Assembly: GCF_002855575.1 (NCBI RefSeq)
Contig: NZ_PKRQ01000001.1
Span: forward strand, 992,001 to 1,056,000
Length of the DNA: 64,000 bases
Source: Tabrizicola sp. TH137
GTDB lineage: Bacteria > Pseudomonadota > Alphaproteobacteria > Rhodobacterales > Rhodobacteraceae
Reading direction: 5' to 3'
The stretch's first letter is position 1; the number at the start of each line of letters is the position of its first letter. Shown piece by piece: positions 25,168 through 35,205 of this stretch. Position numbers and translations under genes: made by a program. Under the pieces are notes generated by a model that saw only the letters and a program-made list of their open reading frames with translations, searched no databases and was not told the origin of the DNA.

Positions 25168-27909
25168 ATGCTGGGTCTCGGAACACTTGCGAAGAAGGTC
25201 TTCGGAACCCCGAACGACCGCAAGGTAAAGTCGGTTCGCCCGCTGGTCGCAAAGATCAACGCGCTGGAGCCTGAATTCGCCGCCCTCAGCGACGACGGCA
25301 TCAAGGCCAAGACCGCCGAACTGCAAAAGCGGGTGCAGGAAGGCGGCGAAAGCCTCGACGCGATCCTTCCCGAAGCCTTCGCCAATTGCCGCGAAGGGGC
25401 CAAGCGCGCCCTGGGCCTGCGCGCCTTCGACGTGCAGCTCAAGGGCGGCATCTTCCTGCATCAGGGCAACATCTCCGAAATGAAGACGGGCGAGGGGAAA
25501 ACCCTCATGGCCACCTTCCCCGCCTATCTCAACGCCCTGACCGGCAAAGGCGTGCATGTCGTCACCGTCAACGACTACCTCGCCAAGCGCGATGCCGAAT
25601 GGATGGGCAAGGTCTATGCCCAGCTCGGCCTGACCTGCGGTGTCGTCTATCCCTACCAGCCCGACGCCGAAAAGCGCGCCGCCTATCGCTGCGACATCAC
25701 CTATGCGACGAACAACGAACTGGGCTTCGACTACCTCCGCGACAACATGAAGATGTCGATCGAAGACATGGCCCAGCGCGGCCATTACTTCGCCATCGTG
25801 GACGAGGTCGACAGTATCCTGATCGACGAGGCCCGCACCCCCCTCATCATCTCCGGCCCCTCGCAGGATCGCAGCGACCTCTATCAGAAGGTGGATCGCC
25901 TGATCCCGCTGCTGCGGGAAGAGGATTACAAGATCGACGAAAAGACCCGCTCGGTCACCTATACCGAAGACGGCAACGAACATATCGAACAGCTTCTGCA
26001 AGAGGCCGGCCTCCTGCCCGAAGGCCAGTCGCTCTACGATCCCGAAAGCACCTCGCTCGTCCATCACGTGACGCAGGCGCTCAAGGCGCACAAGCTCTTC
26101 CACAAGGATCAGCAATACATCGTCCGCGACGGCGAGGTGATGCTGATCGACGAATTCACCGGCCGCATGATGCGCGGCCGCCGCCTCTCCGAAGGCCTGC
26201 ATCAGGCCATCGAGGCGAAGGAACGCGTCACCATCCAGCCGGAAAACGTCACCCTCGCCAGCGTGACCTTCCAGAACTACTTCCGCCTCTATGAAAAACT
26301 CTCCGGCATGACCGGCACCGCCCAGACCGAGGCCGAGGAATTCATGGAAATCTACGGTCTCGGCGTGGTCGAGGTGCCGACCAACCGCCCCGTCGCCCGT
26401 GTTGACGAACATGACCAGGTCTATCGGACCGCCAAGGAAAAATACCTCGGCATCGTCGCGGCGATCAAGGCGGCGCATGAGAAGGGCCAGCCGATCCTGG
26501 TCGGCACAACCTCCATCGAGAAATCCGAAATCCTGTCGTCGATGCTGAAACAGGATGGCATCGTCCACAACGTCCTGAACGCCCGCCATCACGAACAGGA
26601 AGCCAAGATCGTGGCCGATGCGGGCCGCTTCGGCGCCGTCACCATCGCCACCAACATGGCCGGTCGCGGCACCGACATCCAGCTTGGCGGCAATGTCGAA
26701 ATGAAGGTGATGGAGGCCATCGCCGCCGATCCCCACCTTCACCCCGACGAAGTCCGCGCCCGGATCGAGTCGGAACATGCCGATGAAAAGGCCAAGGTCA
26801 TCGCCGCAGGCGGCCTTTATGTCCTTGGCACCGAACGCCACGAATCCCGCCGCATCGACAATCAGCTACGCGGCCGTTCGGGGCGTCAGGGCGACCCGGG
26901 CCGCTCCTCCTTCTTCCTCTCGCTCGAAGATGACCTGATGCGAATCTTCGGCTCCGACCGGCTGGATTCCGTCCTCTCCAAGCTTGGCATGAAGGAAGGC
27001 GAGGCGATTGTTCACCCCTGGGTCAACAAATCCCTCGAACGCGCGCAGGCAAAGGTCGAAGGCCGCAACTTCGACATCCGCAAACAGCTTCTGAAATTCG
27101 ACGACGTGATGAACGACCAGCGCAAGGCCATCTTCGGCCAGCGTCTGGAAATCATGCAGACTCAGGAAGTCGGCGATATCGCCAATGACATGCGCCTTTC
27201 GGTCATCGACGATCTCGTCGATTTCTACATGCCGCCCAAGACCTATGCCGACCAGTGGGATGCCCCCGGTTTGGCTGCGGCGGTCAAGGACAAGCTCAAC
27301 CTCGATCTGCCCATCGAAGCCTGGGCCGCCGAGGAAGGTGTCGATCAGGACGCCATGCGCGAACGCCTGACCGAAAAATCCGATGCGATGGTGGCCGAAA
27401 AACTCGCGGCCTTCGGTCCCGACACGATGCGCAACATCGAAAAGCAGGTCCTGCTTCAGGCGATCGACGCCAAATGGCGCGAACACCTGCTCAAGCTGGA
27501 ACATCTGCGCTCCGTCGTCGGCTTCCGCGGCTATGCCCAGCGCGACCCGCTGTCGGAATTCAAGACCGAGGCCTTCACCCTCTTCGAATCCATGCTCAAC
27601 TCGCTCCGTCAGGACGTGACGCAGAAGATCGCGCTCATCCGCCCGATGACGAAGGAAGAGCAGGACGCCATGATGCAGCAGATCCTTGCCCAGCAGCGTG
27701 CCGCACAGGCCGCCGCAGAACCGGCAAAGACTGCCGCCGCCGCCGCCATCCCCGTGGCGGCCGAGGCCGGCGCCGCCGGAGCCGCCGTTGCGGCACGCCC
27801 GGGCTTCGTCGAATCGGATCGCAGCACCTGGGGCAACCCATCGCGCAACGATCCCTGCCCCTGCGGCTCGGGCCTGCGCTACAAGCATTGCCACGGCGCA
27901 AACGACTGA
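25168..27909 (+). CDS. secA: Preprotein translocase ATPase SecA
   Basis: A 913-residue motor of the Sec pathway. Walker A lies in MKTGEGKT (~105-112), the DEAD-like [14 protein letters not shown] at ~211, and the second ATPase half in [13 protein letters not shown] and [16 protein letters not shown]. An alanine-rich linker leads to the zinc-binding SEC-C motif [12 protein letters not shown] at the extreme C-terminus, which contacts SecB and lipids. Length and all motifs are normal. Confidence 0.97.
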   Translation: MLGLGTLAKKVFGTPNDRKVKSVRPLVAKINALEPEFAALSDDGIKAKTAELQKRVQEGGESLDAILPEAFANCREGAKRALGLRAFDVQLKGGIFLHQGNISEMKTGEGKTLMATFPAYLNALTGKGVHVVTVNDYLAKRDAEWMGKVYAQLGLTCGVVYPYQPDAEKRAAYRCDITYATNNELGFDYLRDNMKMSIEDMAQRGHYFAIVDEVDSILIDEARTPLIISGPSQDRSDLYQKVDRLIPLLREEDYKIDEKTRSVTYTEDGNEHIEQLLQEAGLLPEGQSLYDPESTSLVHHVTQALKAHKLFHKDQQYIVRDGEVMLIDEFTGRMMRGRRLSEGLHQAIEAKERVTIQPENVTLASVTFQNYFRLYEKLSGMTGTAQTEAEEFMEIYGLGVVEVPTNRPVARVDEHDQVYRTAKEKYLGIVAAIKAAHEKGQPILVGTTSIEKSEILSSMLKQDGIVHNVLNARHHEQEAKIVADAGRFGAVTIATNMAGRGTDIQLGGNVEMKVMEAIAADPHLHPDEVRARIESEHADEKAKVIAAGGLYVLGTERHESRRIDNQLRGRSGRQGDPGRSSFFLSLEDDLMRIFGSDRLDSVLSKLGMKEGEAIVHPWVNKSLERAQAKVEGRNFDIRKQLLKFDDVMNDQRKAIFGQRLEIMQTQEVGDIANDMRLSVIDDLVDFYMPPKTYADQWDAPGLAAAVKDKLNLDLPIEAWAAEEGVDQDAMRERLTEKSDAMVAEKLAAFGPDTMRNIEKQVLLQAIDAKWREHLLKLEHLRSVVGFRGYAQRDPLSEFKTEAFTLFESMLNSLRQDVTQKIALIRPMTKEEQDAMMQQILAQQRAAQAAAEPAKTAAAAAIPVAAEAGAAGAAVAARPGFVESDRSTWGNPSRNDPCPCGSGLRYKHCHGAND

Positions 27910-28006
27910 TCCCTTCGGTCGTTTCCGCCTTTGCCACAATCCTGCCTTCGGCTGGCCGATTTTCCGTGGCAAGACAAAGGCTGTATCGGTGCGGCAGGAG
28001 TGTGAC

Positions 28007-28855
28007 ATGGATCGCAGGCGCAATCTGGCGATGATCGTGGCCACCGTGGCGGTGGCCCTGGCGGCAGGGCAATATCTTCAATCCGGCACGGCGGAATCGG
28101 CGGCCTCCATGACGCCGGTGCCCAAGGCCGATCCGCCGCCGCCCCTGCGCCTTGCCGCCGCCACCCCCCTGGCTGCCCATGAACCGCAGCCCATTCTCGC
28201 CGCGGCCAAGGCCGATGCGGCCCCGCCCGCGCCCCCGGCCCGTCCGGCAGAGCCGGCGCCCCTCGCCGCCGCGCCCGATTGCCCCGTCAAGCTGGACCTC
28301 TTCTCCAGCCCCGACGCCACCCTTTCGCTCAGCCTGACCGCCCCCTGCCGCCCCGATCAGGGTTTCGTCCTGCGCCACGGCGGGATCGCGGTCACCTATC
28401 AGACCACTGCCACCGGCTCCTTCTTCCTCGATCTCCCCGCGCTCGATCCTGCGGGCGACATCTCCCTCCGCTTCGCCGATGGCACCGAAGTCGCCGCCGC
28501 CGCACCCGTGCCCGACATGGCCGATCACCATCGCCTCGCGGTGCAATGGCTTGATGGTGACAGCTTCACGGTCTCGGGCGATGGCCCCGTCACCACGCTT
28601 GGCACCCGCGCCACCGTGCTGCCGATGTATGCCCAGGTCATCACCCTGCCCTCCGCCGATGCCCCCCTGTCGATCGAGGCACCCGTCACCCCCGAAACCT
28701 GCGGGCGCGAGATGATGGCCATGGCCGTCTATTCCGATGCCGGTCGGCTGACCGTGGCCGACCTCTCCATCGCCCTGCCCGACTGCGACGCCGAGGGTGG
28801 TTTTGTGGTCTTGAATAATCCGGTCCCCGACATGAAACTCGCCGCCCAGGAATAG
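28007..28855 (+). CDS. Secreted/periplasmic hypothetical protein
   Basis: A 282-residue protein. The start is placed at the ATG at 28007 with a GGCAGGAG ribosome binding site. Reading the frame further upstream would overlap secA. An N-terminal hydrophobic segment (LAMIVATVAVALAAGQYL) acts as signal or anchor. A proline/alanine-rich linker (~35-85) comes next, then a cysteine-containing beta-rich domain (DCPVKLDLFSSPDATLSLSL, QGFVLRHGGIAVTYQ, GGFVVLNNPVPDMKL). The domain is not recognised. It is followed 16 bp later by an OmpA-type protein gene, so both likely act in the envelope. Confidence 0.75.
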   Translation: MDRRRNLAMIVATVAVALAAGQYLQSGTAESAASMTPVPKADPPPPLRLAAATPLAAHEPQPILAAAKADAAPPAPPARPAEPAPLAAAPDCPVKLDLFSSPDATLSLSLTAPCRPDQGFVLRHGGIAVTYQTTATGSFFLDLPALDPAGDISLRFADGTEVAAAAPVPDMADHHRLAVQWLDGDSFTVSGDGPVTTLGTRATVLPMYAQVITLPSADAPLSIEAPVTPETCGREMMAMAVYSDAGRLTVADLSIALPDCDAEGGFVVLNNPVPDMKLAAQE

Positions 28856-28871
28856 GGTCAGGCGGGGGTTC

Positions 28872-30380
28872 ATGCGTCTTGTGTCGTGTCGCGCGGCGAT
28901 CTTCGCCGCGCTTCTGTTTCCGGTGGCCGCCCTGGCGCAGGATGTCACCCTGACCGCCCGCGACGGCGGCCTGTCCCTCATCGGCACCCTGCAAGGCTGG
29001 GATGGCGAATTCTATCGCATCGACACCGCCTATGGTCCACTCACCGTCGATGGGCAGGGCGTCATCTGCGAAGGCCCCGGTTGCCCCGACCTGACCGCCC
29101 CCCGTATCCCCGTCCGCATCGTCGGCGAAGGCGATCCTGGCCGCAGCCTGATCCCGCCCCTTGTCGCGGCCTTCGCCGCCGCCCGCGGACTTGACCACGC
29201 GGTCACCGACGGTATCGCCCGCCTGACCGATCCCACCACCGGCCAGACCCTGGCCGAGTTCTCCTTCACCCCCCTGTCGCAGGATCAGGCCCGCGCCGAA
29301 CTCGTGTCGGGCCGCGCCGAACTCATCCTTTCCACCGGAACCGAAGCCGATCTCGGCTTCCGCCCCCTCGCGCTCGATGCGCTTGTCCCCATCGCCGCCG
29401 CCGACAATCCGGTCGCGCAAATCTCCTCTTCCGATCTCGCCCGCGCCCTTGCAGGCGAGGTCGATAGCTGGGCCGATATCGGCGGCCCCGACATGCCCCT
29501 CGTCCTGCATGGTCTCGGCCCCGAAAGCGGCCTCCGCCGCGCTCTGGCCGAAAGGCTGGGCCGCGACATCGCCGCCACGGAAATCCACCCCGATCTTGCC
29601 TCCCTCGCCGCCGCCGTGGCCCGCGACCCCTGGGCGCTCGGCGTCACCGGCCGCGCCATGGCCGGCCGCGCCCGCATCCTCACGATGACCGACAGTTGCG
29701 GCTTCCCGCTCCTTCCCACCAGCCTCGCCGTCAAGGCCGAGGATTACCCTCTCGCCCTGCCGCTCCACCTTCTCACCCCCCGCCGACGCCTGCCCCTCAT
29801 GGCGCGGGAATTCCTCGAGTTCCTCACCCTGCCGCAGGCGCAACAGGTGATTGCCGCCGCGGGCTATGTGGACCGCAACCCCGAACGCCAGCCGATGACG
29901 GCTGACGGGCTCCGCCTCATCAATGCGATCCAGGGCGCGGGCGAGGAAACCACCCTCGATGATCTGAAGCGCCTCGTCGATGTGATGGATGGCGCCGATC
30001 GCCTCTCACTGACCTTCCGCTTCGAAGACGGGTCCAGCACGCTGGATGCCCATTCCCAGGGCAACCTCGCCGATCTCGCCCGCCTCCTGCAATCCGGCGG
30101 CTTCCGGGGGGAATCCCTGATCCTGGCCGGGTTTTCCGATGGCTCCGGCGCCGCCTCGGCCAACCTCGCCTTGGCCGAAGACCGCGCCGCCGCCGTCCTC
30201 TCCGCCCTCGCCGCCGCCGCGCCCGATCTGCCCCCGGACCGCCTGCCGCAGGTCATGGCCTTCGGCGAGGCGCTGCCCATGGCCTGCGATGAAACCGCCG
30301 CCGGCCGCCGCCTGAATCGCCGCGTGGAACTCTGGCTGCGCCCCGACTTCCTCAGATCAGACGTTCCGACCGAAGACTGA
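28872..30380 (+). CDS. OmpA-domain protein fused to a PstS-like substrate-binding domain
   Basis: A 502-residue exported protein with a clear signal peptide (FAALLFPVAALAQ). After an N-terminal beta region, residues ~80-310 resemble phosphate-binding-protein-like type 2 periplasmic domains (IVGEGDPGRSLIPPLVAAFA, SGRAELILSTGTEA, LGVTGRAMAGR). The last ~120 residues are an OmpA/MotB-type peptidoglycan-binding domain (LSLTFRFEDGSSTLDAHSQGNL, SLILAGFSDGSGAASANLALAEDRA, GRRLNRRVELWLRP). A cell-wall-tethered solute-binding protein is inferred. Its 3' end overlaps the converging radC by 29 bp. Confidence 0.8.
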   Translation: MRLVSCRAAIFAALLFPVAALAQDVTLTARDGGLSLIGTLQGWDGEFYRIDTAYGPLTVDGQGVICEGPGCPDLTAPRIPVRIVGEGDPGRSLIPPLVAAFAAARGLDHAVTDGIARLTDPTTGQTLAEFSFTPLSQDQARAELVSGRAELILSTGTEADLGFRPLALDALVPIAAADNPVAQISSSDLARALAGEVDSWADIGGPDMPLVLHGLGPESGLRRALAERLGRDIAATEIHPDLASLAAAVARDPWALGVTGRAMAGRARILTMTDSCGFPLLPTSLAVKAEDYPLALPLHLLTPRRRLPLMAREFLEFLTLPQAQQVIAAAGYVDRNPERQPMTADGLRLINAIQGAGEETTLDDLKRLVDVMDGADRLSLTFRFEDGSSTLDAHSQGNLADLARLLQSGGFRGESLILAGFSDGSGAASANLALAEDRAAAVLSALAAAAPDLPPDRLPQVMAFGEALPMACDETAAGRRLNRRVELWLRPDFLRSDVPTED

Positions 30381-31128
30381 CCTCGCGGCTTTTCCCGATG
30401 ATCAGATGATCATGCAGCGTGATGCCCAGCACCGTGCAGGCCTCCGCGATCTTGCGCGTCATGTCGATATCCGCGACCGAAGGCGTCGGGTCCCCCGACG
30501 GATGGTTGTGCACAAGGATCAGCGCCGATGACCCCAGTTCCAGCGCCCGCCGCACCACCTCGCGCGGATAGACCGGTACATGATCCACCGTCCCCTGCGC
30601 CTGCTCCTCATCCGCGATCAGCACATTCTTCCGGTCCAGGAACAGGATGCGGAAATGCTCGCGCTCCGCATGGGCCATCACCGTGTGGCAGTAATCCAGA
30701 AGCGCCGTCCATGACGACAGCACCGGCCGCTGTATCACCCGCGACCGCGCCATCTTCTGCGCCACCGCCTCCATCAGCTTCAGCTCCATCACCACCGCAG
30801 GCCCCACCCCATGCACCTGCGCCAGCCGTGCGGGCGTGGCGGCCACCACCCGTGCAAGATCGCCGAAAGCGTCAATCAACCGCCGTGCCAGAGGCTTCAC
30901 ATCCTGCCGCGGGATGGCCCGGAACAGGATCATCTCAAGCAACTCATACTCCTGCACCCCCTGCCCGCCGCCCTCCATGAACCGGGTGCGCAGTCTCTGG
31001 CGATGATCGGCGATATAGCTGGGCAAGCGCCCACCCACGGAAAGGGGGGCCGCCTGCACCGCCTCATCCTCGTCCCCCTGGGGGAAGAGGGGCAGCGTCG
31101 CCTCTTGGAAATGGGATGCCTGTTTCAT
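30352..31128 (-). CDS. radC: RadC-family JAB/MPN domain protein
   Basis: A 258-residue protein named for DNA repair but of uncertain role. The N-terminal helix-hairpin-helix region (RRLIDAFGDLARVVAATPARLAQVHGVG) precedes the JAB metalloprotease-like domain. Its metal-binding motif is E..., H-N-H-P-S-G-D-P-T-P-S and D, as in RadC. An N-terminal extension (~40 residues) contains an acidic DEDE-like stretch. The 3' end overlaps the convergent OmpA-type gene. Confidence 0.9.
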   Translation of the reverse strand: MKQASHFQEATLPLFPQGDEDEAVQAAPLSVGGRLPSYIADHRQRLRTRFMEGGGQGVQEYELLEMILFRAIPRQDVKPLARRLIDAFGDLARVVAATPARLAQVHGVGPAVVMELKLMEAVAQKMARSRVIQRPVLSSWTALLDYCHTVMAHAEREHFRILFLDRKNVLIADEEQAQGTVDHVPVYPREVVRRALELGSSALILVHNHPSGDPTPSVADIDMTRKIAEACTVLGITLHDHLIIGKSREVSLRSERLI

Positions 31129-31176
31129 CCGCGCATCATCGCGCGAAGGCGTAAACAGCCGCTTAACGCCGGCCCG

Positions 31177-31211
31177 AAAAGGGCAGGGGCCCGCCCAACC
31201 GGGCAGGCCCC
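31177..31211 (-). terminator. Terminator downstream of dnaJ
   Basis: On the minus strand GGGGCCTGCCC (31211-31201), loop GGTT, GGGCGGGCCCC (31196-31186), then TGCCCTTTT. The stem is fully paired with one G-U. It begins just after the dnaJ stop. Confidence 0.6.
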
Positions 31212-31218
31212 GCCCCCA

Positions 31219-32379
31219 TCAGCTCTTCATCCCGTCCCAAAAGCCCTTCACCTTGGAAAAGAAGCTTTTGCCTTCCGGGTTGTTCTCTTCGCTCAGCTTC
31301 TCGAACTCGATCAGCAATTCGCGTTGCCGTGCCGTCAGGTTGACCGGGGTTTCCACCGCCAGTTCCAGCACCATGTCGCCGCTGCCGCCCCCGCGCAGCG
31401 CGGGCATCCCCTTGGCGCGCAGCCGCAACTGCTTGCCCGTCTGCGCCCCCACCGGCACCTTCACCCGGCTGCGGCCGCCGTCGATGGTGGGAACCTCCAC
31501 CTCGCCCCCCAGCGCCGCCGTGGTGATGCTGATCGGCACGCGGCAGAACAGATGCACCCCATCGCGCTGGAAGATCGGATGTTCCCGCACCTCGATGAAG
31601 ATATAGAGATCGCCCGAAGGCCCGCCACGCAGCCCCGCCTCGCCCTCTCCGGCCAGCCGGATGCGCGTCCCCGTCTCCACCCCGGCGGGGATGTTGACGG
31701 ACAGCGCCCGTTCCTTTTCCACCCGGCCCGCGCCACCGCAGGCCCGGCAGGGGTTCTTCACGATCTGACCCATGCCGTTGCAGGTGGGGCAGGTGCGTTC
31801 CACAGTAAAGAACCCCTGCTGCGCCCGCACCTTGCCCATGCCCGAACAGGTGGGGCAGGTGACAGGCTCTGCGCCCCCCTCGGCCCCGGTGCCCCGGCAC
31901 ACCTCGCAAGAAACCGAGGTCGGCACGTTGATCGTCTTCTGAACGCCCTGATAGGCCTCTTCCAGCGACACCCGCAGGTTATAGCGCAGATCCGATCCGC
32001 GCTGCGCACGGCTCCGCCCGCCGCCGCCCCGGCCGCCCATGAAATCGCCGAACAGGTCTTCGAACACGTCCGAAAAGGCGCTGGCGAAATCGGCATTGCC
32101 ATTGCCAAATCCCTGCGCCCCGCGCCCGCCGCCGCCCATCCCGCCCTCAAAGGCGGCATGGCCATAACGGTCATAGGCCGCCTTCTTGTCGGCGTCCTTC
32201 AGCACGTCATAGGCCTCGTTCACTTCCTTGAACTGGGCCTCGGCATTCGGGTTGTCGGAATTCCGGTCGGGATGCAGCTCTTTCGCCTTCTGGCGATAGG
32301 CCTTCTTCAGCTCGTCCGCCGAAGCGCCGCGCGTCACACCGAGGATGTCGTAATAATCACGTTTTGCCATTCGGGACAA
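31219..32379 (-). CDS. dnaJ: Molecular chaperone DnaJ
   Basis: A 386-residue co-chaperone of DnaK. The J-domain has the HPD motif (ELHPDRN) near residue 36. A Gly/Phe-rich linker (~75-110) follows, then four zinc-binding repeats ([32 protein letters not shown]), then the C-terminal substrate-binding barrels. It lies 68 bp after dnaK in the same operon, separated by a hairpin without a T-run that may lower dnaJ expression. Confidence 0.96.
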   Translation of the reverse strand: MSRMAKRDYYDILGVTRGASADELKKAYRQKAKELHPDRNSDNPNAEAQFKEVNEAYDVLKDADKKAAYDRYGHAAFEGGMGGGGRGAQGFGNGNADFASAFSDVFEDLFGDFMGGRGGGGRSRAQRGSDLRYNLRVSLEEAYQGVQKTINVPTSVSCEVCRGTGAEGGAEPVTCPTCSGMGKVRAQQGFFTVERTCPTCNGMGQIVKNPCRACGGAGRVEKERALSVNIPAGVETGTRIRLAGEGEAGLRGGPSGDLYIFIEVREHPIFQRDGVHLFCRVPISITTAALGGEVEVPTIDGGRSRVKVPVGAQTGKQLRLRAKGMPALRGGGSGDMVLELAVETPVNLTARQRELLIEFEKLSEENNPEGKSFFSKVKGFWDGMKS

Positions 32380-32400
32380 AATCCCCTCTCAGAACCGGGT

Positions 32401-32428
32401 GGGGGCGGTCCGTTCCCGAACCGCCCCC
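32401..32428 (-). other. dnaK-dnaJ intergenic hairpin
   Basis: GGGGGCGGT (32401-32409) and ACCGCCCCC (32420-32428) form a 9-bp stem. No U-tract follows on the minus strand, so it is more likely an mRNA-stabilising or partial-attenuation element than a full terminator. Confidence 0.45.
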
Positions 32429-32447
32429 TCTTCCGATTCACGCGGTG

Positions 32448-34355
32448 TCACTTCCGCTTGTTTTCGCCAAGATCCTCGAAGTCGGCATCGACGATGTCGT
32501 CATCCACCGGTCGCGGCCCATCCTCGTCCTTGCCGTCGGCTTCCGCCTGGCTGGCCTTGTAGATCGCCTCGCCCAGCTTCATCGCCGCTTCGGTCAGGTT
32601 CTGGATCGCGCCCTTGATCTTGCCCGCATCCTCGCCCTTCAGCGCTTCTTCAAGCGGCGACATGGCAAATTCGATGGCTTCCACCGTGGACGGATCGACC
32701 TTGTCCCCATGCTCCGCAAGCGACTTCTTCGTCGAATGCAGCAGGCTTTCGCCCTGGTTCTTGGTCTCCACCAGCTCCTTGCGCGCCTTGTCCGCCTCGG
32801 CATTGGCCTCGGCATCCTTGATCATCTTCTCGATGTCGTCATCCGACAGGCCGCCCGAGGCCTGGATGGTGATGGCCTGCGACTTGCCGGTCCCCTTGTC
32901 CTTCGCCGAAACCGAAACGATGCCGTTCGCGTCGATGTCGAAGGTCACTTCGATCTGCGGCATCCCGCGCGGCGCCGGGGGGATGTTCTCCAGGTTGAAC
33001 TGGCCCAGCATCTTGTTGTCCGCTGCCATCTCGCGCTCGCCCTGGAACACCCGGATCGTCACGGCGTTCTGGTTGTCCTCGGCGGTCGAGAAGATCTGGC
33101 TCTTCTTCGTCGGGATCGTGGTGTTGCGGTCGATCAGGCGGGTGAAGACACCCCCCAGCGTCTCGATGCCAAGGCTCAGCGGCGTCACGTCCAGCAGGAC
33201 AACATCCTTCACGTCGCCCTGCAACACGCCCGCCTGAATCGCGGCCCCGGCGGCCACGACTTCATCGGGGTTCACGCCCTTGTGGGGTTCCTTGCCAAAG
33301 AACTTGGTGACCTCTTCGATCACCCGCGGCATCCGCGTCATCCCGCCGACCAGAACCACCTCGTCGATATCCGACGTGGACAGACCGGCATCCTTCAACG
33401 CCGCCGCACAGGGCTTCATCGACTTCTTGATCAGGTCATCGACCAGCGATTCCAGCTTCGCCCGCGTCAGCTTCACCACAAGGTGCAGCGGCTGCCCGGT
33501 GTTCTTGTCCATCGAGATGAACGGCTGGTTGATCTCGGTTTGCTGGCTGGAGGAGAGCTCGATCTTCGCCTTTTCCGCCGCTTCCTTCAGGCGCTGCAAC
33601 GCCATCTTGTCCAGCGTCAGGTCAACGCCATGCTCTTTCTTGAACTCGTCGGCCAGGTAGCTGACGATCCGCATGTCGAAGTCTTCACCGCCGAGGAACG
33701 TGTCCCCGTTGGTGGATTTCACTTCGAACAGGCCATCGTCGATCTCCAGGATCGTGATGTCGAAGGTGCCGCCGCCAAGGTCATAGACCGCGATCGTCCG
33801 GCTTTCCTTCTTGTCCAGACCATAGGCCAGCGCGGCCGCCGTCGGTTCGTTGATGATCCGCAGCACTTCCAGACCGGCGATCTTGCCCGCGTCCTTGGTC
33901 GCCTGACGCTGCGCGTCGTTGAAATAGGCAGGCACCGTGATCACGGCCTGCGTCACCGTCTCGCCCAGATAGGACTCGGCGGTTTCCTTCATCTTCTGCA
34001 AGATGAAGGCCGAAATCTGCGACGGCGAATACTTCTCGCCCCGCACCTCGACCCAGGCGTCGCCATTGCCGCCGTTGATCACCTTGTAGGGAATGTTCTT
34101 CTGATCCTTCGTCACCGCCGGATCGTCATGCCGGCGGCCGATCAGGCGCTTCACGGCAAAGATGGTGTTGGCGGCGTTCGTCACGGCCTGGCGCTTGGCC
34201 GGCTGTCCCACCAGTCGCTCGCTTTCGGTGAAGGCGACGATCGAGGGCGTGGTGCGCGCCCCTTCCGAGTTTTCGATGATCCGGGGCTGCGATCCATCCA
34301 TGATGGCAACGCAAGAGTTCGTGGTCCCGAGGTCAATCCCGATGACTTTGGCCAT
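32448..34355 (-). CDS. dnaK: Molecular chaperone DnaK (Hsp70)
   Basis: A 635-residue ATP-dependent chaperone. The nucleotide-binding domain starts [13 protein letters not shown] and contains [13 protein letters not shown] (~193-205) and [13 protein letters not shown]. The substrate domain and a lid follow. The acidic C-terminus ends [12 protein letters not shown]. Length is normal. A heat-shock-type promoter sits ~115-145 bp upstream. It forms the dnaKJ operon. Confidence 0.97.
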   Translation of the reverse strand: MAKVIGIDLGTTNSCVAIMDGSQPRIIENSEGARTTPSIVAFTESERLVGQPAKRQAVTNAANTIFAVKRLIGRRHDDPAVTKDQKNIPYKVINGGNGDAWVEVRGEKYSPSQISAFILQKMKETAESYLGETVTQAVITVPAYFNDAQRQATKDAGKIAGLEVLRIINEPTAAALAYGLDKKESRTIAVYDLGGGTFDITILEIDDGLFEVKSTNGDTFLGGEDFDMRIVSYLADEFKKEHGVDLTLDKMALQRLKEAAEKAKIELSSSQQTEINQPFISMDKNTGQPLHLVVKLTRAKLESLVDDLIKKSMKPCAAALKDAGLSTSDIDEVVLVGGMTRMPRVIEEVTKFFGKEPHKGVNPDEVVAAGAAIQAGVLQGDVKDVVLLDVTPLSLGIETLGGVFTRLIDRNTTIPTKKSQIFSTAEDNQNAVTIRVFQGEREMAADNKMLGQFNLENIPPAPRGMPQIEVTFDIDANGIVSVSAKDKGTGKSQAITIQASGGLSDDDIEKMIKDAEANAEADKARKELVETKNQGESLLHSTKKSLAEHGDKVDPSTVEAIEFAMSPLEEALKGEDAGKIKGAIQNLTEAAMKLGEAIYKASQAEADGKDEDGPRPVDDDIVDADFEDLGENKRK

Positions 34356-34470
34356 GATGTGCTACCTCTTCAGTCGGCGATGTTAGGGGGCTGGACCCTG
34401 GCAAGGCATCCGGCCCCGATCCCAATGGCAACCGGTGCGGGCGGCCAGCCCGTCACACGGCGTCCGGCTG

Positions 34471-34500
34471 TATATAAGGGGGGGTGAGGGGGGCTGCAAG
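34471..34500 (-). promoter_or_regulatory. RpoH-type (heat shock) promoter of dnaKJ
   Basis: On the minus strand CTTGCA (34500-34495), 13 bp, then CCCCTTATA (34481-34473). This matches the alphaproteobacterial RpoH pattern CTTG.. N13-14 CCCCAT with two deviations in the -10. Location before dnaK supports it. Confidence 0.6.
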
Positions 34501-34544
34501 CGCCGCAAAGAATGGAATTTAGGCACCTGCCTTGGAAAGGACCG

Positions 34545-35150
34545 ATGACCGAAGCACAGGAAATCCGGGGCTGTCTCCACTGGCCCGCGCTGCTGGACGA
34601 GGCCGCACAACAGGCCCTCGTGGCCGATCTGCGCGCCGTCGTCGCCGCTGCGCCGCTGATCTCGCCCGTCACGCCGGGCGGGCGGCCCATGTCCGTGCGG
34701 ATGACGGCGGCGGGCCGCCTCGGCTGGGTCAGCGATGCCTCGGGCTATCGCTATGCCGCCCGCCACCCCTCCGGCCGCCCCTGGCCGCCGATCCCCGCCG
34801 CCGTCCTCACGCTCTGGCACCGGCTCACCGGGCTGGATCGTCCGCCCGATTGCTGCCTCGTCAACTTCTACGGCGAAGGCGCCAGGATGGGCCTGCACCA
34901 GGACCGCGACGAAGGCGATTTCTCCTTCCCCGTCCTGTCGATCAGCCTCGGCGACGATGCGCTCTTCCGCATCGGCGGCCCCCATCGCCGCGACCCGACA
35001 TCCAGCCTCTGGCTCAAATCCGGCGATGCGCTGCTGCTGGGCGGCCCCGCCCGCCTCGCCTTCCACGGGATCGACCGCACCCGCTTCGGCTCCTCCCGCC
35101 TGCTGCCGCAGGGCGGGCGCATCAACCTCACCCTGCGTGTCGTGGCCTGA
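34545..35150 (+). CDS. alkB: AlkB-family alpha-ketoglutarate-dependent DNA repair dioxygenase
   Basis: A 201-residue Fe(II)/2-oxoglutarate dioxygenase that demethylates 1-meA and 3-meC in DNA. The Fe ligands are in LHQDRDE (HxD) and the later FHGIDR His. The 2-oxoglutarate-binding Arg region is RINLTLRVV. NFYGEGARMGLHQD is highly conserved. The start at 34545 is preferred because AAAGGA lies upstream. An in-frame ATG at 34512 would add 11 residues. It is divergent from dnaK. Confidence 0.92.
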   Translation: MTEAQEIRGCLHWPALLDEAAQQALVADLRAVVAAAPLISPVTPGGRPMSVRMTAAGRLGWVSDASGYRYAARHPSGRPWPPIPAAVLTLWHRLTGLDRPPDCCLVNFYGEGARMGLHQDRDEGDFSFPVLSISLGDDALFRIGGPHRRDPTSSLWLKSGDALLLGGPARLAFHGIDRTRFGSSRLLPQGGRINLTLRVVA

Positions 35151-35160
35151 AACCCGCGTT

Positions 35161-35205
35161 CCCGCCGCTCACTTGCCCGCCGCTCACTTGCCCGCCGGTT
35201 ACTTG
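35161..35205. repeat. Three tandem 15-bp repeats spanning a stop codon
   Basis: CCCGCCGCTCACTTG occurs twice (35161-35175, 35176-35190), then CCCGCCGGTTACTTG (35191-35205). On the minus strand each unit contains the final Gly-Lys codons and a stop of the ABC permease gene, so the gene end is repeated three times. Confidence 0.85.

Noticed and set aside
35161-35205. Possible CRISPR-like array
   Set aside because: The 15-bp units are directly abutting with no spacers, and no cas genes are present. The 12-bp units at 13629 and 60185 fail for the same reason.
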